Origin: Kineothrix sp. IPX-CK
Lineage (GTDB): Bacteria; Bacillota; Clostridia; Lachnospirales; Lachnospiraceae
Assembly: GCF_039134705.1 (NCBI RefSeq)
Contig: NZ_CP146256.1
Location: forward strand, 3,162,001-3,226,000
DNA length: 64,000 nucleotides
Direction: 5' to 3'
Shown: positions 15,428 to 24,194 of the stretch, one piece after another
How positions within the stretch are numbered: the stretch's first letter is position 1
Layout of the letters: each line of letters begins with the position of its first letter
The notes under the pieces: generated by a model
What the model was told of the DNA's origin: nothing
Seen by the model: only the letters and a program-made list of their open reading frames with translations
The model's database searches: none
Program-made: the position numbers and the translations under genes

Positions 15428-16261
15428 TCAGCTCATGTATCCATACACGATCCTATCCAGGCCGGCATAATCCTTTACTATCGAAATCTCCTTATAGCCC
15501 GCTTTCTTCATTTCATCCGTTACCGCTTCCGCCTGATCATACCCGATCTCAAAAAAGAGATAACCGCCGCCGTTTAGATGCTCCGGCGCCTTTTCAATTA
15601 TTTTTCTATAAAAGAAGAGACCGTCTTCACCGCCGTCCAAGGCCAAAAGCGGTTCATGGGCCTTAACTTCCTCCATCAGACCTGAAATTTCCCCGGTGGA
15701 AATATACGGGGGATTGGATACGATAATATCGTACCTGCCTTCCACGCTTTCAAACAAATCGCTTTCCACGAAACTCACCTCAGATATCTGCAGATTCTGT
15801 GCATTTCTCTTCGCTACCGCAACCGCTTCCTGCGAAATATCCGCACCTACTCCCTTACATCCGTTGGAATATTTCAAAAGACTTAAAAGAATACAGCCGG
15901 AACCGGTGCACATATCTAATATGCTCATACCGTCATGAAGGTAACGCATCGTTTCCTCGACCAGTACCTCCGTATCCTGCCTGGGAACGAGGACATTCCC
16001 GCTCACCTCAAAGACAAGTCCCATAAATTCCTGCTCCCCTGTAATGTGCTGCAACGGTTCATGTGCCTTTCGGCGCTCAATATAGTTTACATAAATATCC
16101 TGTTCTTTCTTAAGTACCTCTTTATCCCCATGTACCAACAAATCATTTCTATTCGTATGGCAGACAAATTCAAGCAAAAGCCTGGCATCCAAAGAAGCCT
16201 CGGCAATTCCCGCTTCCATAAGTGCCAAGGCTCCGAAATCATATAATTCTTTATATTTCAT
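15428..16261 (-). CDS. prmC: Peptide chain release factor N5-glutamine methyltransferase
   Basis: The 277-residue SAM-dependent methyltransferase has an N-terminal helical domain (about 1-80), the SAM-binding motif ILDMCTGSGCILLSLL near 115-130 and the catalytic NPPYIS motif near 183-188. PrmC methylates the glutamine of the release factor GGQ motif, and prfA follows directly. The ATG at 16261 has AAGGTGG eleven bases upstream; a GTG at 16276 would lie inside that ribosome site, so I reject it. Confidence 0.96.
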   Translation of the reverse strand: MKYKELYDFGALALMEAGIAEASLDARLLLEFVCHTNRNDLLVHGDKEVLKKEQDIYVNYIERRKAHEPLQHITGEQEFMGLVFEVSGNVLVPRQDTEVLVEETMRYLHDGMSILDMCTGSGCILLSLLKYSNGCKGVGADISQEAVAVAKRNAQNLQISEVSFVESDLFESVEGRYDIIVSNPPYISTGEISGLMEEVKAHEPLLALDGGEDGLFFYRKIIEKAPEHLNGGGYLFFEIGYDQAEAVTDEMKKAGYKEISIVKDYAGLDRIVYGYMS

Positions 16262-16306
16262 CGCTTTACAATCCACCTTATCTCTTATCTATAAAGCGCA
16301 TGCTCA

Positions 16307-17338
16307 TCAATATGCTTCCTGACCGTTCACATCGGGACTTTCAGAATCGTCGTCTTTTTCCTGACCGTCATCCAGCCACGAATCATCCACTTCATATCCA
16401 AAGGTATCCTTTAAATACGCCTTCCAGTCGAAAATTGCTTCCACCGACGCAATAGCAACCTCTATCATGGATTCGTCCGGTTCTTTTGTGGTAAGGCGCT
16501 GCAGCCACATGCCCGGTGCAGAAAGTATCTTCACCAGGATGTTATCGCTTCTTCCCGCAAGACGGATAAGCTCATAGGAAATACCTGCAATAACAGGAAT
16601 CAGTAAAATACGGAGCGCAACACGCAGCAAGGGGCTTTCCGCCCTGATAAAAAAGAATACGATAATGCTCACGAAAATAACGAAGAACATAAAGCTGGTA
16701 CCGCATCTTTTGTGAAGTCTGGAACTTCGCATTGCGTTATGGACCGTCAGCGGACGCCCTTTTTCGATGCAGTTTATACATTTGTGCTCTGCACCATGAT
16801 ATTGGTACAGCCTCTTGATATCCTTCATCATGGTAATCGCCACGATATATCCTACAAATATAAGAATACGCACAAGGCCTTCGATAATTGCCATAACCGA
16901 AGTGTTTCTTATATATTCTTCAAACAAGGAAGCAATATAATAGGGCAATACCATAAAAATGGCCACCGCAAGCACGATGGATAACAGAGTAACCATCCCC
17001 AGCATAATGCCTTCCGCTTTGTCCTTGAACACCTTATGGAAGACTCTATCCGTCGCCGTTTCCTTGGCACCCTCGTCCTCGTAAAATGTTACGGAATGAT
17101 TCAGAGTCTTCATTCCCAGTACCATGGAATCAAGAAAATTGAAAATACCGCGGATAAACGGAATCTCTTTTAACTTGCTTCCGTGAAGCACTCCCTGATA
17201 AACATCCACTTCCACATCGATCTCACCGTCCGGCTTGCGTACGGCGACCGCATACTGTTCTTTATTCTTCATCATAACGCCTTCCAGTACCGCCTGCCCG
17301 CCGACACCGGAATATTGAGCACATTTACTTTTTTTCAT
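16307..17338 (-). CDS. DUF1385 (YqhQ-like) membrane protein
   Basis: This 343-residue protein starts with the family motif GVGGQAVLEGVMMKN (residues 11-25), has transmembrane segments near 105-130, 140-165 and 215-255, and the conserved YHGAEHKCINCIE (about 190-202) and SRLHKRCGTSFMFF segments, whose histidines and cysteines could bind metal or be catalytic. Its biochemical role is not established. The position between rpmE and prmC is conserved in clostridia. The C-terminal tail is acidic and probably cytoplasmic. Confidence 0.93.
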   Translation of the reverse strand: MKKSKCAQYSGVGGQAVLEGVMMKNKEQYAVAVRKPDGEIDVEVDVYQGVLHGSKLKEIPFIRGIFNFLDSMVLGMKTLNHSVTFYEDEGAKETATDRVFHKVFKDKAEGIMLGMVTLLSIVLAVAIFMVLPYYIASLFEEYIRNTSVMAIIEGLVRILIFVGYIVAITMMKDIKRLYQYHGAEHKCINCIEKGRPLTVHNAMRSSRLHKRCGTSFMFFVIFVSIIVFFFIRAESPLLRVALRILLIPVIAGISYELIRLAGRSDNILVKILSAPGMWLQRLTTKEPDESMIEVAIASVEAIFDWKAYLKDTFGYEVDDSWLDDGQEKDDDSESPDVNGQEAY

Positions 17339-17404
17339 ATGGTTTTACCTCACGCATACAATAAAATACTTTGTTCACATCGCTTCATACTAAAGTATTT
17401 AAAT

Positions 17405-17432
17405 AAGGTTGAGATATTGATACCTCAACCTT
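17405..17432 (-). terminator. Intrinsic terminator after rpmE
   Basis: AAGGTTGAG and CTCAACCTT form a 9-10 bp stem; on the minus strand it is followed by TTATTT, 30 bases after the rpmE stop. The plus strand also ends in TTTTT, so it may work in both directions. Confidence 0.7.
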
Positions 17433-17460
17433 TTTCAGTGCATAGCTATTTACGGATAAC

Positions 17461-17667
17461 TTATTTACTCTCAACACCGTATTTTCTGTTGAACTTATCA
17501 ATACGTCCATCAGCTCTTGCAGATTTCTGCTGGCCGGTATAGAATGAATGACATTTAGAGCAAACTTCAACGTGAATCTCAGATTTCGTTGAACCGGTTA
17601 CAAACGTATTTCCGCAGTTGCAAGTTACAGTCGCCTGATAGTAATTAGGATGTATTCCTTCTTTCAT
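17461..17667 (-). CDS. rpmE: 50S ribosomal protein L31 (zinc type)
   Basis: The 68-residue protein starts [20 protein letters not shown] and carries four cysteines (C16, C18, C36 and C39 in CNC and CSKC), the zinc-binding C+ form of L31. The open frame continues 13 codons upstream, but the ATG at 17667 follows GAGAGGTGAAAGAG and is the family start. It has its own promoter (17756-17784) downstream of rho and a terminator after it, so it is largely a single-gene unit. Confidence 0.97.
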   Translation of the reverse strand: MKEGIHPNYYQATVTCNCGNTFVTGSTKSEIHVEVCSKCHSFYTGQQKSARADGRIDKFNRKYGVESK

Positions 17668-17755
17668 CTCTTTCACCTCTCTATAATAAAGTCGCTTCGT
17701 TCTCATCCACTCGCTTTTTCAGCGTTTGCTGGGGTCTTACCCAAACAGCTTTATC
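17668..17755 (-). promoter_or_regulatory. rpmE leader with stem-loops (candidate autoregulatory leader)
   Basis: Between the promoter and the ribosome site the minus-strand leader holds GCTGTTTGGG followed by CCCCAGC around a TAAGA loop, then GCTGAAAAAGC. Ribosomal-protein leaders controlling L31 are known in Firmicutes; whether this one fits that consensus needs a covariance-model search. Confidence 0.4.
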
Positions 17756-17784
17756 ATTGTATCACAGCTTATCTGCTGTTGCAA
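17756..17784 (-). promoter_or_regulatory. Sigma-A promoter of rpmE
   Basis: On the minus strand TTGCAA (17784-17779) is followed after 17 bases by TACAAT (17761-17756), directly downstream of the rho stop codon. Confidence 0.7.
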
Positions 17785-17811
17785 GTATTTTTCCTGAAAA
17801 CATTCATTTAA

Positions 17812-19371
17812 TTAGAAAAACTTTATTTTTTTTACCATCTGAACGAACTCAGCATTATTTCTCGTCTTCGCAAACATATCCAAAATCTTATCTACAGCTT
17901 CCTCGGGCTTCAGGCTGTTAAGAGCCTTACGCATAATGTTGATTGCTTCCTGTTCTTCCGAAGACAAAAGCAAATCTTCTCTACGGGTTCCCGATTTCGG
18001 AATGTCGATAGCCGGAAATACTCTTCTCTCCGACAGCTTGCGGTCAAGCACCATCTCCATATTGCCGGTGCCTTTGAATTCCTCGTATACAACATCATCC
18101 ATTTTGCTTCCGGTTTCCACCAGGGCCGTCGCAAGAATGGTCAGACTGCCGCCGCCCCTCATATTTCTCGCCGCACCGAAAAAGCGCTTCGGCATATGTA
18201 AGGCTGCCGGATCGAGACCGCCGGACAACGTTCTTCCGCTGGGCGGAACGGTGAGGTTATATGCTCTTGTCAGACGGGTAATACTGTCGAGCAGTATCAT
18301 AACGTCCTTTTTATGCTCTACCAGGCGCTTCGCGCGCTCGATTACCATTTCCGAAACTCTTTTATGGTGATCCGGCAATTCGTCGAAGGTGGAATAGATA
18401 ACTTCTACATTGGGTCCTTCAATCGCTTCCTTTATATCTGTCACTTCTTCCGGACGTTCGTCGATAAGAAGGATGATCAGATGCACATCCGGAGAATTCC
18501 TTTTCACAGATTTGGCAACCTCTTTTAATAAGGTCGTCTTTCCCGCCTTCGGAGGGGATACGATCATACCTCTCTGCCCTTTACCCACCGGACTCATCAA
18601 ATCCATGATACGCATTGCCACAGACGCCCCCTGCGTCTCCAAAGGCATCCTCTCATCGGGAAAAATCGGCGTCATATCTTCAAAGTTACATCTGCGCGCC
18701 GCCACATCGGGAGAATATCCGTTGACACTTTTTACATATAATAATGCGCTGAACTTCTCGCTCTGCGTCTTGATTCTCGTATTGCCCTCCAGAATATCTC
18801 CGGTCTTTAAATTAAAGCGTCTGATCTGGCTGGGAGCAACATAAACGTCGTTTTCCCCCGGCAGATAATTCTCACAGCGAATAAATCCGTAGCCATCCGG
18901 CATAACTTCCAAAATTCCATGAGCAATGATACCGCTGTCCAAATCGGAGGGATATTTCTCGTCATCCCCTCTTCCGGTTACTCCCTGCCTATTGTCGGCC
19001 GCCGTCCTGGCCTCTCCTGTCTGTCTGCTGTCTGCTGCTCTGTTCTCAGACATTCTATTATCAGGCGATAGCCTGTTTTCCACCGGTCTTGTGCCTGCCG
19101 CCTGCCTGTTCTCCGCAGACCTGTTCTCAGGCTCTTCTGCTTGTCTGCCTTCTGTCTGCCTGTTTTCTTGCTGCCTATTCATAACGACTCTTTTCGGCGC
19201 AGTTACGGACTTTTCCGCCGAAACCCCAGCCGCATTTTTTTCTTTTTCATCCTCCATAAGCATTGCTTCCACTATTTCTGCTTTTTTCATCGCAGAAACT
19301 CCCTTAATCTTCCTGGCTTTGGCAATTTCTTTCAGATCTGCCAATGCCAACGATTCATACTTCTCTCTCAT
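17812..19371 (-). CDS. rho: Transcription termination factor Rho with a disordered insert
   Basis: The 519-residue Rho has the N-terminal Rho_N helical domain (about 1-42, MREKYESLALADLKEIAKARK), then a low-complexity insert (about 45-140) rich in Asn, Arg, Gln and Glu with eight NR dipeptides, an RNA-binding cold-shock domain (about 145-215, containing DGYGFIRCENY), and the RecA-like ATPase with Walker A PPKAGKTT near 273-280. Rho is a hexameric RNA helicase that ends transcription. The frame is open 52 codons further upstream, but the ATG at 19371 has GGAGG five bases before it and matches the family start. Confidence 0.96.
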   Translation of the reverse strand: MREKYESLALADLKEIAKARKIKGVSAMKKAEIVEAMLMEDEKEKNAAGVSAEKSVTAPKRVVMNRQQENRQTEGRQAEEPENRSAENRQAAGTRPVENRLSPDNRMSENRAADSRQTGEARTAADNRQGVTGRGDDEKYPSDLDSGIIAHGILEVMPDGYGFIRCENYLPGENDVYVAPSQIRRFNLKTGDILEGNTRIKTQSEKFSALLYVKSVNGYSPDVAARRCNFEDMTPIFPDERMPLETQGASVAMRIMDLMSPVGKGQRGMIVSPPKAGKTTLLKEVAKSVKRNSPDVHLIILLIDERPEEVTDIKEAIEGPNVEVIYSTFDELPDHHKRVSEMVIERAKRLVEHKKDVMILLDSITRLTRAYNLTVPPSGRTLSGGLDPAALHMPKRFFGAARNMRGGGSLTILATALVETGSKMDDVVYEEFKGTGNMEMVLDRKLSERRVFPAIDIPKSGTRREDLLLSSEEQEAINIMRKALNSLKPEEAVDKILDMFAKTRNNAEFVQMVKKIKFF

Positions 19372-19538
19372 ATACTCCTCCGTATTGTTCCTTAAACTAC
19401 AATTATATGCCAATTTATCGGCAAAAAGCCGGTTATTCTCTTTACATATTCTTTTTATGCTTTTTGTTTGTCTTTTATCTTGGGGGATTAAAGCTGATAT
19501 GTTAACCGAATTGCTTACAAATGCCATCTATTTTTAAC

Positions 19539-19567
19539 ATTATACAACAGCTTCTGTAAAATAGAAA
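19539..19567 (-). promoter_or_regulatory. Possible rho promoter
   Basis: On the minus strand TATAAT (19544-19539) is preceded after 17 bases by a weak TTTCTA (19567-19562). It would give a leader of about 160 bases before the rho ATG, long enough for autoregulation. Confidence 0.4.
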
Positions 19568-19589
19568 GTCTTTTTTTCATTTCCCCGCC

Positions 19590-19618
19590 TTGCAGACTCG
19601 CGGCAAATATTATATGAT
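19590..19618 (+). promoter_or_regulatory. Promoter of the malic enzyme gene
   Basis: TTGCAG (19590-19595) and TATGAT (19613-19618) are separated by 17 bases, about 80 bases before the ATG at 19700. Confidence 0.6.
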
Positions 19619-19699
19619 TACTTCAGTATGTGGCGCGTATGTATGTGCTGCGTCTTAACTCAAATAAAAACTACATTAATATCAAAGCGAGGATAATTC

Positions 19700-20854
19700 A
19701 TGACTACGAACGAAAAGGCATTAGAGCTTCATAAACAATGGAACGGAAAACTAGAGACGGTTTCCAAGTCTCCCGTCAAATCCCGCGAGGACCTTTCTCT
19801 CGCCTATACTCCCGGGGTTGCCGAACCGTGCAAGGTAATCGCACAGGACAAAGAGGCCGCCTATACTTATACGATGAAAGCTAATACGGTTGCCGTAGTA
19901 TCCGATGGAAGCGCTGTGCTGGGCCTTGGTAATATCGGTCCCTATGCCGCCATGCCGGTTATGGAAGGAAAGGCAGTTCTTTTCAAAGAATTCGGCGGTG
20001 TGAATGCCGTTCCCATTTGTCTCGACACACAGGATACGGAAGAAATCATAAGGACTGTTACTTATCTCGCTCCCGGCTTCGGCGGAATCAATCTGGAAGA
20101 TATCAGTGCTCCCCGCTGCTTTGAAATCGAAGAGCGTCTAAAAGAAATACTGGACATCCCCGTATTTCATGACGACCAGCACGGTACGGCAATCGTCGTT
20201 CTTGCAGGCATCATCAACGCTCTGAAGGTAACAGGAAAGAAGAAGGAGGACTGCAAGGTCGTCGTAAACGGTGCGGGCAGTGCAGGCGTAGCCATCACGA
20301 AGCTGCTGCTTACCTATGGATTCTCCAATGTCATCATGTGCGATAAGGTGGGCATTATCTCTGTCAGAACAGAAGGCCTCAACTGGATGCAGCAGAAAAT
20401 GACAGAAGTAACTAATCCCAATAACGAAACCGGCTCTCTCTCCGATGCCATGAAGGGCGCAGATATTTTTGTAGGCGTATCCGCTCCCGGAATAGTGACC
20501 AAAGAAATGGTTTCCTCCATGAACAAGGATTCCATTCTTTTCGCCATGGCAAATCCTGTCCCGGAAATCATGCCCGATCTGGCAAAAGAAGCAGGTGCAA
20601 GAGTTGTTGGTACGGGACGCAGCGATTTTCCTAATCAGGTGAACAACGTGGTGGCCTTTCCGGGCATCTTCAAGGGAGCCTTAGAAGGCCGTGCCACACA
20701 GATCACGGAAGAAATGAAGCTTGCGGCGGCAAGTGCAATTGCCGGTCTCGTTCCGGAAAGCGAACTTGGCGAAGACAACATCATGCCGGAGGCCTTCAAT
20801 CCCAAAGTAGCCGAGGTCGTTGCCAACGCTGTAAAATCTCACATCGTCCGCTGA
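19700..20854 (+). CDS. NAD(P)-dependent malic enzyme
   Basis: The 384-residue short-form malic enzyme converts malate to pyruvate and CO2. Visible motifs are LSLAYTPGVAEPCKVI (malate-site tyrosine, about 33-48), the metal-binding FHDDQHGTAIV near residue 155-165 and the dinucleotide motif GAGSAGVAI near 192-200. The length fits the bacterial form that lacks a phosphotransacetylase domain. GAGG lies before the ATG. Cofactor preference is not clear from the sequence. It is divergent from rho. Confidence 0.95.
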   Translation: MTTNEKALELHKQWNGKLETVSKSPVKSREDLSLAYTPGVAEPCKVIAQDKEAAYTYTMKANTVAVVSDGSAVLGLGNIGPYAAMPVMEGKAVLFKEFGGVNAVPICLDTQDTEEIIRTVTYLAPGFGGINLEDISAPRCFEIEERLKEILDIPVFHDDQHGTAIVVLAGIINALKVTGKKKEDCKVVVNGAGSAGVAITKLLLTYGFSNVIMCDKVGIISVRTEGLNWMQQKMTEVTNPNNETGSLSDAMKGADIFVGVSAPGIVTKEMVSSMNKDSILFAMANPVPEIMPDLAKEAGARVVGTGRSDFPNQVNNVVAFPGIFKGALEGRATQITEEMKLAAASAIAGLVPESELGEDNIMPEAFNPKVAEVVANAVKSHIVR

Positions 20855-20884
20855 ACGGCAGGGAAGCGCGGAACGGGTAATTCT

Positions 20885-21853
20885 ATGTATAACAAAAAAG
20901 AGCCGGTATTCCTTAAGAATGACATTCCTGAAATATGGCACGGCAAACGTTATTATTCTCTGGACGCTTATTTTAAGAATACTCTTGGCCATAAATTGAA
21001 TAAAATCGCCATCGATGCAGGATTTACCTGCCCTAACAGAGACGGTACACTGGATGCCAGAGGCTGCATCTTTTGCAGCGAAGGGGGAAGCGGCGACTTT
21101 GCCGTTCCCTTTTCCTCCATAGAGACGGACGAACCGTATATCGCATATTTCCAGTCCTATACCGGTACCTATGCCCCCGTCTCACAGCTGGAACAAATCT
21201 TCGGACAGGCGTTGGCCGATTCTAAAGTTGCCGGAATCTCCATCGCCACACGCCCTGATTGTCTTCCGAAGGAGGTTCTTGCGCTGTTTGGCAGACTGAA
21301 AGCCGCCTATCCCCGCAAATTCATATGGATAGAGCTGGGACTTCAGACCATCCATGAACAGACTGCCCTCTATATCAGGCGGGGCTATGCTCTGGAGTGC
21401 TTTTCCCGAGCCATTTATGAATTGGATTCCCTTCACATTCCGGTTATCGTCCACGTCATCTTAGGCCTTCCCGGAGAAAGTGAATCTATGATGCTCGAAA
21501 CTGTTGAATATCTGGGCCGCATTCCGGTCTTCGGAATAAAGCTTCAGCTTCTTCACGTGCTGCGGGGAACCGATTTGGCAGAGGATTACGAAAAGGGTAC
21601 TTTTTCCGCCCTGACTATGGAAGAATATCTTCATATACTTATCAACTGTTTGGATCACCTTTCCCCGAACATCGTCGTACACAGAGTAACCGGCGACGGG
21701 CCGAAGGATCTGCTCCTCGCTCCTTTATGGAGCGCTGAAAAGAAAAAGGTTCTGAATGCGCTTCATCATCGGATGAAGCTTCAGAACTCTTATCAGGGAA
21801 AATATTGGAAAGGAGGTATTTCTTATGCCTCAGGAACCTCTGACACTTTATAA
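20885..21853 (+). CDS. TIGR01212 family radical SAM protein (YhcC-like)
   Basis: This 322-residue radical SAM protein has the unusual cluster motif of the TIGR01212 family, with C49, C61 and C64 in CPNRDG and GCIFC binding the 4Fe-4S cluster. Downstream segments IATRPDCLP, WIELGLQT and HVILGLPGES are typical of the family. The enzyme class makes radicals from SAM; the substrate of this family is unknown. The gene overlaps the next reading frame by 29 bases, suggesting coupled translation with the DUF4364 gene. Confidence 0.93.
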   Translation: MYNKKEPVFLKNDIPEIWHGKRYYSLDAYFKNTLGHKLNKIAIDAGFTCPNRDGTLDARGCIFCSEGGSGDFAVPFSSIETDEPYIAYFQSYTGTYAPVSQLEQIFGQALADSKVAGISIATRPDCLPKEVLALFGRLKAAYPRKFIWIELGLQTIHEQTALYIRRGYALECFSRAIYELDSLHIPVIVHVILGLPGESESMMLETVEYLGRIPVFGIKLQLLHVLRGTDLAEDYEKGTFSALTMEEYLHILINCLDHLSPNIVVHRVTGDGPKDLLLAPLWSAEKKKVLNALHHRMKLQNSYQGKYWKGGISYASGTSDTL

Positions 21854-22340
21854 ACTAATTATACTTTATATGCTTGACCGGGTGAATTTTCCTCTGACCA
21901 GCGCACAGGTGGGGGATTTTATTCTGGAAAAGGAATACACGAATTTTCTCACCCTGCAGCAGGCAATTTCAGAGCTGACCGAGGCGGGGCTCATTTCCGC
22001 CCAGTCCATACGGAACAGGACTCATTTGCTGATTACGGCGGAGGGATTAAATACGCTTTCTTTTTTCGAAAACCGCATTAGCGATACGATAAAAAAAGAG
22101 ATCAATACCTTTTTCAAGGATAATGAAATGGAGCTGCGAAACGAGGTATCCATTCTCGCAGATTATTACAAATCCACTACGGGAGACTATGATGCGCATT
22201 TGGTAGCGAAGGAGAAAAAAGTAAAGTTGGTTGACATAACTTTATCTGTTCCTACAGAAGAATCCGCTGCAGCTATCTGTGACAACTGGCAGCGGAAAAA
22301 TCAACAAATCTATCAGTATCTCATTCAGCAGCTATTTTAG
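21825..22340 (+). CDS. DUF4364 family protein (winged-helix-like)
   Basis: This 171-residue protein begins with a helix-rich domain (TLYKLIILYMLDRVNFPLTSAQVGDFIL, then TLQQAISELTEAGLISAQ and a RTHLLITAEG wing), the pattern of a winged-helix DNA-binding fold in the DUF4364 family found mostly in Clostridia. The second half (about 90-171) is helical with short strands. No ligand or target is known. AAAGGAGG stands before the ATG. It converges with the DUF5722 gene, with only 12 bases between stop codons and no terminator hairpin visible. Confidence 0.9.
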   Translation: MPQEPLTLYKLIILYMLDRVNFPLTSAQVGDFILEKEYTNFLTLQQAISELTEAGLISAQSIRNRTHLLITAEGLNTLSFFENRISDTIKKEINTFFKDNEMELRNEVSILADYYKSTTGDYDAHLVAKEKKVKLVDITLSVPTEESAAAICDNWQRKNQQIYQYLIQQLF

Positions 22341-22352
22341 CCGCGTTTTTCT

Positions 22353-24194
22353 TTATGGCTCTTGAGACGTTGGCCACTGGGAAATGCCGATGATGCTTTT
22401 TGCGAAATCCGTATAAGTATCCGCATTTTCGGTGTCCATGTATTTGAAAACATTATAGGCATATTTATGTGTGCCGTCGGCATTGTTCAAGCCAAGAGAA
22501 AGTCCCTGGACCATCTCCTCCAGCGCGTCCGTCTGTCTGGAAAAAAGGATGGAATCGATATACGGGTTTGCTTCCGCAGTCTTATAGGCATATACGATGG
22601 CCGCCGCCTGCAGTTCCTCCCCCCGCAGAGAAGTATATCCCAATTCGCTCAATACGACGGACCGCACCTCCCCATCCTTCGTAAGAAATTCCTCCTGCTG
22701 CATATAACCGGTTACCACGCCGATATTTGCCATCGTCACCATGGAGGTGTCAGGCGAATCGTTGACATACTTGGAGGCTGACCATATCTTCACAGAGGTT
22801 AGGGGCACATTGTAGGGATGTATGGCAAGCCCCCAGTCTATATTCCCCTCTTTCTTTATCTGCCTGTTGAATTCATCCAGAACATCTCTTGTATCATAAT
22901 TCGTATTGCCGCTTATATTTCTGTCCCACTGCTGATCCAGGGATATGTAAATATTACACGCAGCATTAATGCTTTTTATCGCGTTGTAAAATACGCGGTA
23001 AGCCTTGACATATTCCTTCACATAATCCTGAAGTCCTACGTACTCCATATAGTTCCATTCTTTTCTTGCATTGATCTCATTCCCTATGATCCAGTTGGCC
23101 ACCAATCCGCGCCCGTTAGCGCTTCCCGAGTAACGCTCCGAAAGAAATGCTCCCACTGCCGCCAAATACTCCGCACCGCTTTCATCCGCCCCGTTGAATG
23201 CATAATAAGGCGCGCTTCCTATCCCGGAACGGGAAAGAGGATGAATCATCTGGGGATAAGCGGAAGACACGTCGTTTAATATAATTGCGCTTATCTCAAT
23301 TCCTTTATTAGTCAGCGTGCTGAATACCAAATCATATTCCGATATAACCTGCCCGTTAAAAGCGTAGTTTTTCCCGTTATAGGAATAAGAAATAGTGGGA
23401 TATATACTATTGGTCGATTCTCCCAATATTCTGGAAACAGGAATATTATACGCCGCATGCTTCACCCCAAGATCGTCCAGCTCTGAGGTGGTAAGCTTGT
23501 TTGGATCGATTAGAAGCCCCTTTTTGGAAGAAGGCTTTTCTCCGTTGGATTTATATTTTGCTACCGCTTCCGGATTAGTAATATATTGGGGATGACTTAC
23601 AGCAACATATTTTCCGTCCTTCAATACGGCAATCACAAATTTGCGGAACACTCCGCTTTCCGTTCCTGTAAAATGTCTGGGAAACCGGAATTCCACCTCT
23701 GTATTCTTATATTCCTTCATGATAGGAGTGCTGTCCTCCGCTACGGTGTCTTCATAAGAACGTATTGCAAACAGGTAATAATACTTGTCGTCACTGACCG
23801 GAATGGCATCCGAAGAAGTCTTAAGAGAGACCTTGCTCGTTCTACTATCTATCAGACAGGATTCCACCTCCAAAAACGCCTCTGTTTCCCCTTCCTCAAG
23901 CTCTACGGAGGACGGCTTTTTTCTAATGGAATTGAACACGTTACGTCCGGCTTCTATGACAGATTCAAAAATGCTGCCCGTCTGCTCCTTTTCCTGCTCT
24001 TCCTTTTCCGCCGCCTCCTTCGCCTTTTCTTCTTCCGCCTTCTCTATCACTATAAGCGCGGCTTCCTCCACTTCCTTCTGCCTTTCGTTAAAGGAGTAAG
24101 CGGCAAATCCCCCGCCGGCTAATGCAGCTATACAGATTATTACTATACTTATCGTAAGCCAAAGTCTTTTTGCAGTATTCTTTTTCCGATTCAT
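22353..24194 (-). CDS. DUF5722 membrane-anchored glycosidase-like protein
   Basis: The 613-residue protein has one transmembrane helix near residues 11-32 (LWLTISIVIICIAALAGGGFAAY), a charged Glu/Lys-rich stalk (about 37-75), a beta-rich region and a (beta/alpha)8-like domain matching DUF5722. The segments ANWIIGNEIN (about 366-375) and VVLSELGYTS (about 515-525) put glutamates at the ends of strands as in clan A glycosidases, so a surface glycan hydrolase is plausible but unproven. Its ATG follows the rarA TAA with no spacing, so it is translated from the rarA transcript. Confidence 0.85.
   Translation of the reverse strand: MNRKKNTAKRLWLTISIVIICIAALAGGGFAAYSFNERQKEVEEAALIVIEKAEEEKAKEAAEKEEQEKEQTGSIFESVIEAGRNVFNSIRKKPSSVELEEGETEAFLEVESCLIDSRTSKVSLKTSSDAIPVSDDKYYYLFAIRSYEDTVAEDSTPIMKEYKNTEVEFRFPRHFTGTESGVFRKFVIAVLKDGKYVAVSHPQYITNPEAVAKYKSNGEKPSSKKGLLIDPNKLTTSELDDLGVKHAAYNIPVSRILGESTNSIYPTISYSYNGKNYAFNGQVISEYDLVFSTLTNKGIEISAIILNDVSSAYPQMIHPLSRSGIGSAPYYAFNGADESGAEYLAAVGAFLSERYSGSANGRGLVANWIIGNEINARKEWNYMEYVGLQDYVKEYVKAYRVFYNAIKSINAACNIYISLDQQWDRNISGNTNYDTRDVLDEFNRQIKKEGNIDWGLAIHPYNVPLTSVKIWSASKYVNDSPDTSMVTMANIGVVTGYMQQEEFLTKDGEVRSVVLSELGYTSLRGEELQAAAIVYAYKTAEANPYIDSILFSRQTDALEEMVQGLSLGLNNADGTHKYAYNVFKYMDTENADTYTDFAKSIIGISQWPTSQEP

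Noticed and set aside
19372..19527. N-terminal extension of Rho by 52 codons
   Set aside because: The extension does not resemble Rho, the family-typical start at 19371 has a good ribosome site, and the extension begins close to the -10 box of a possible promoter.
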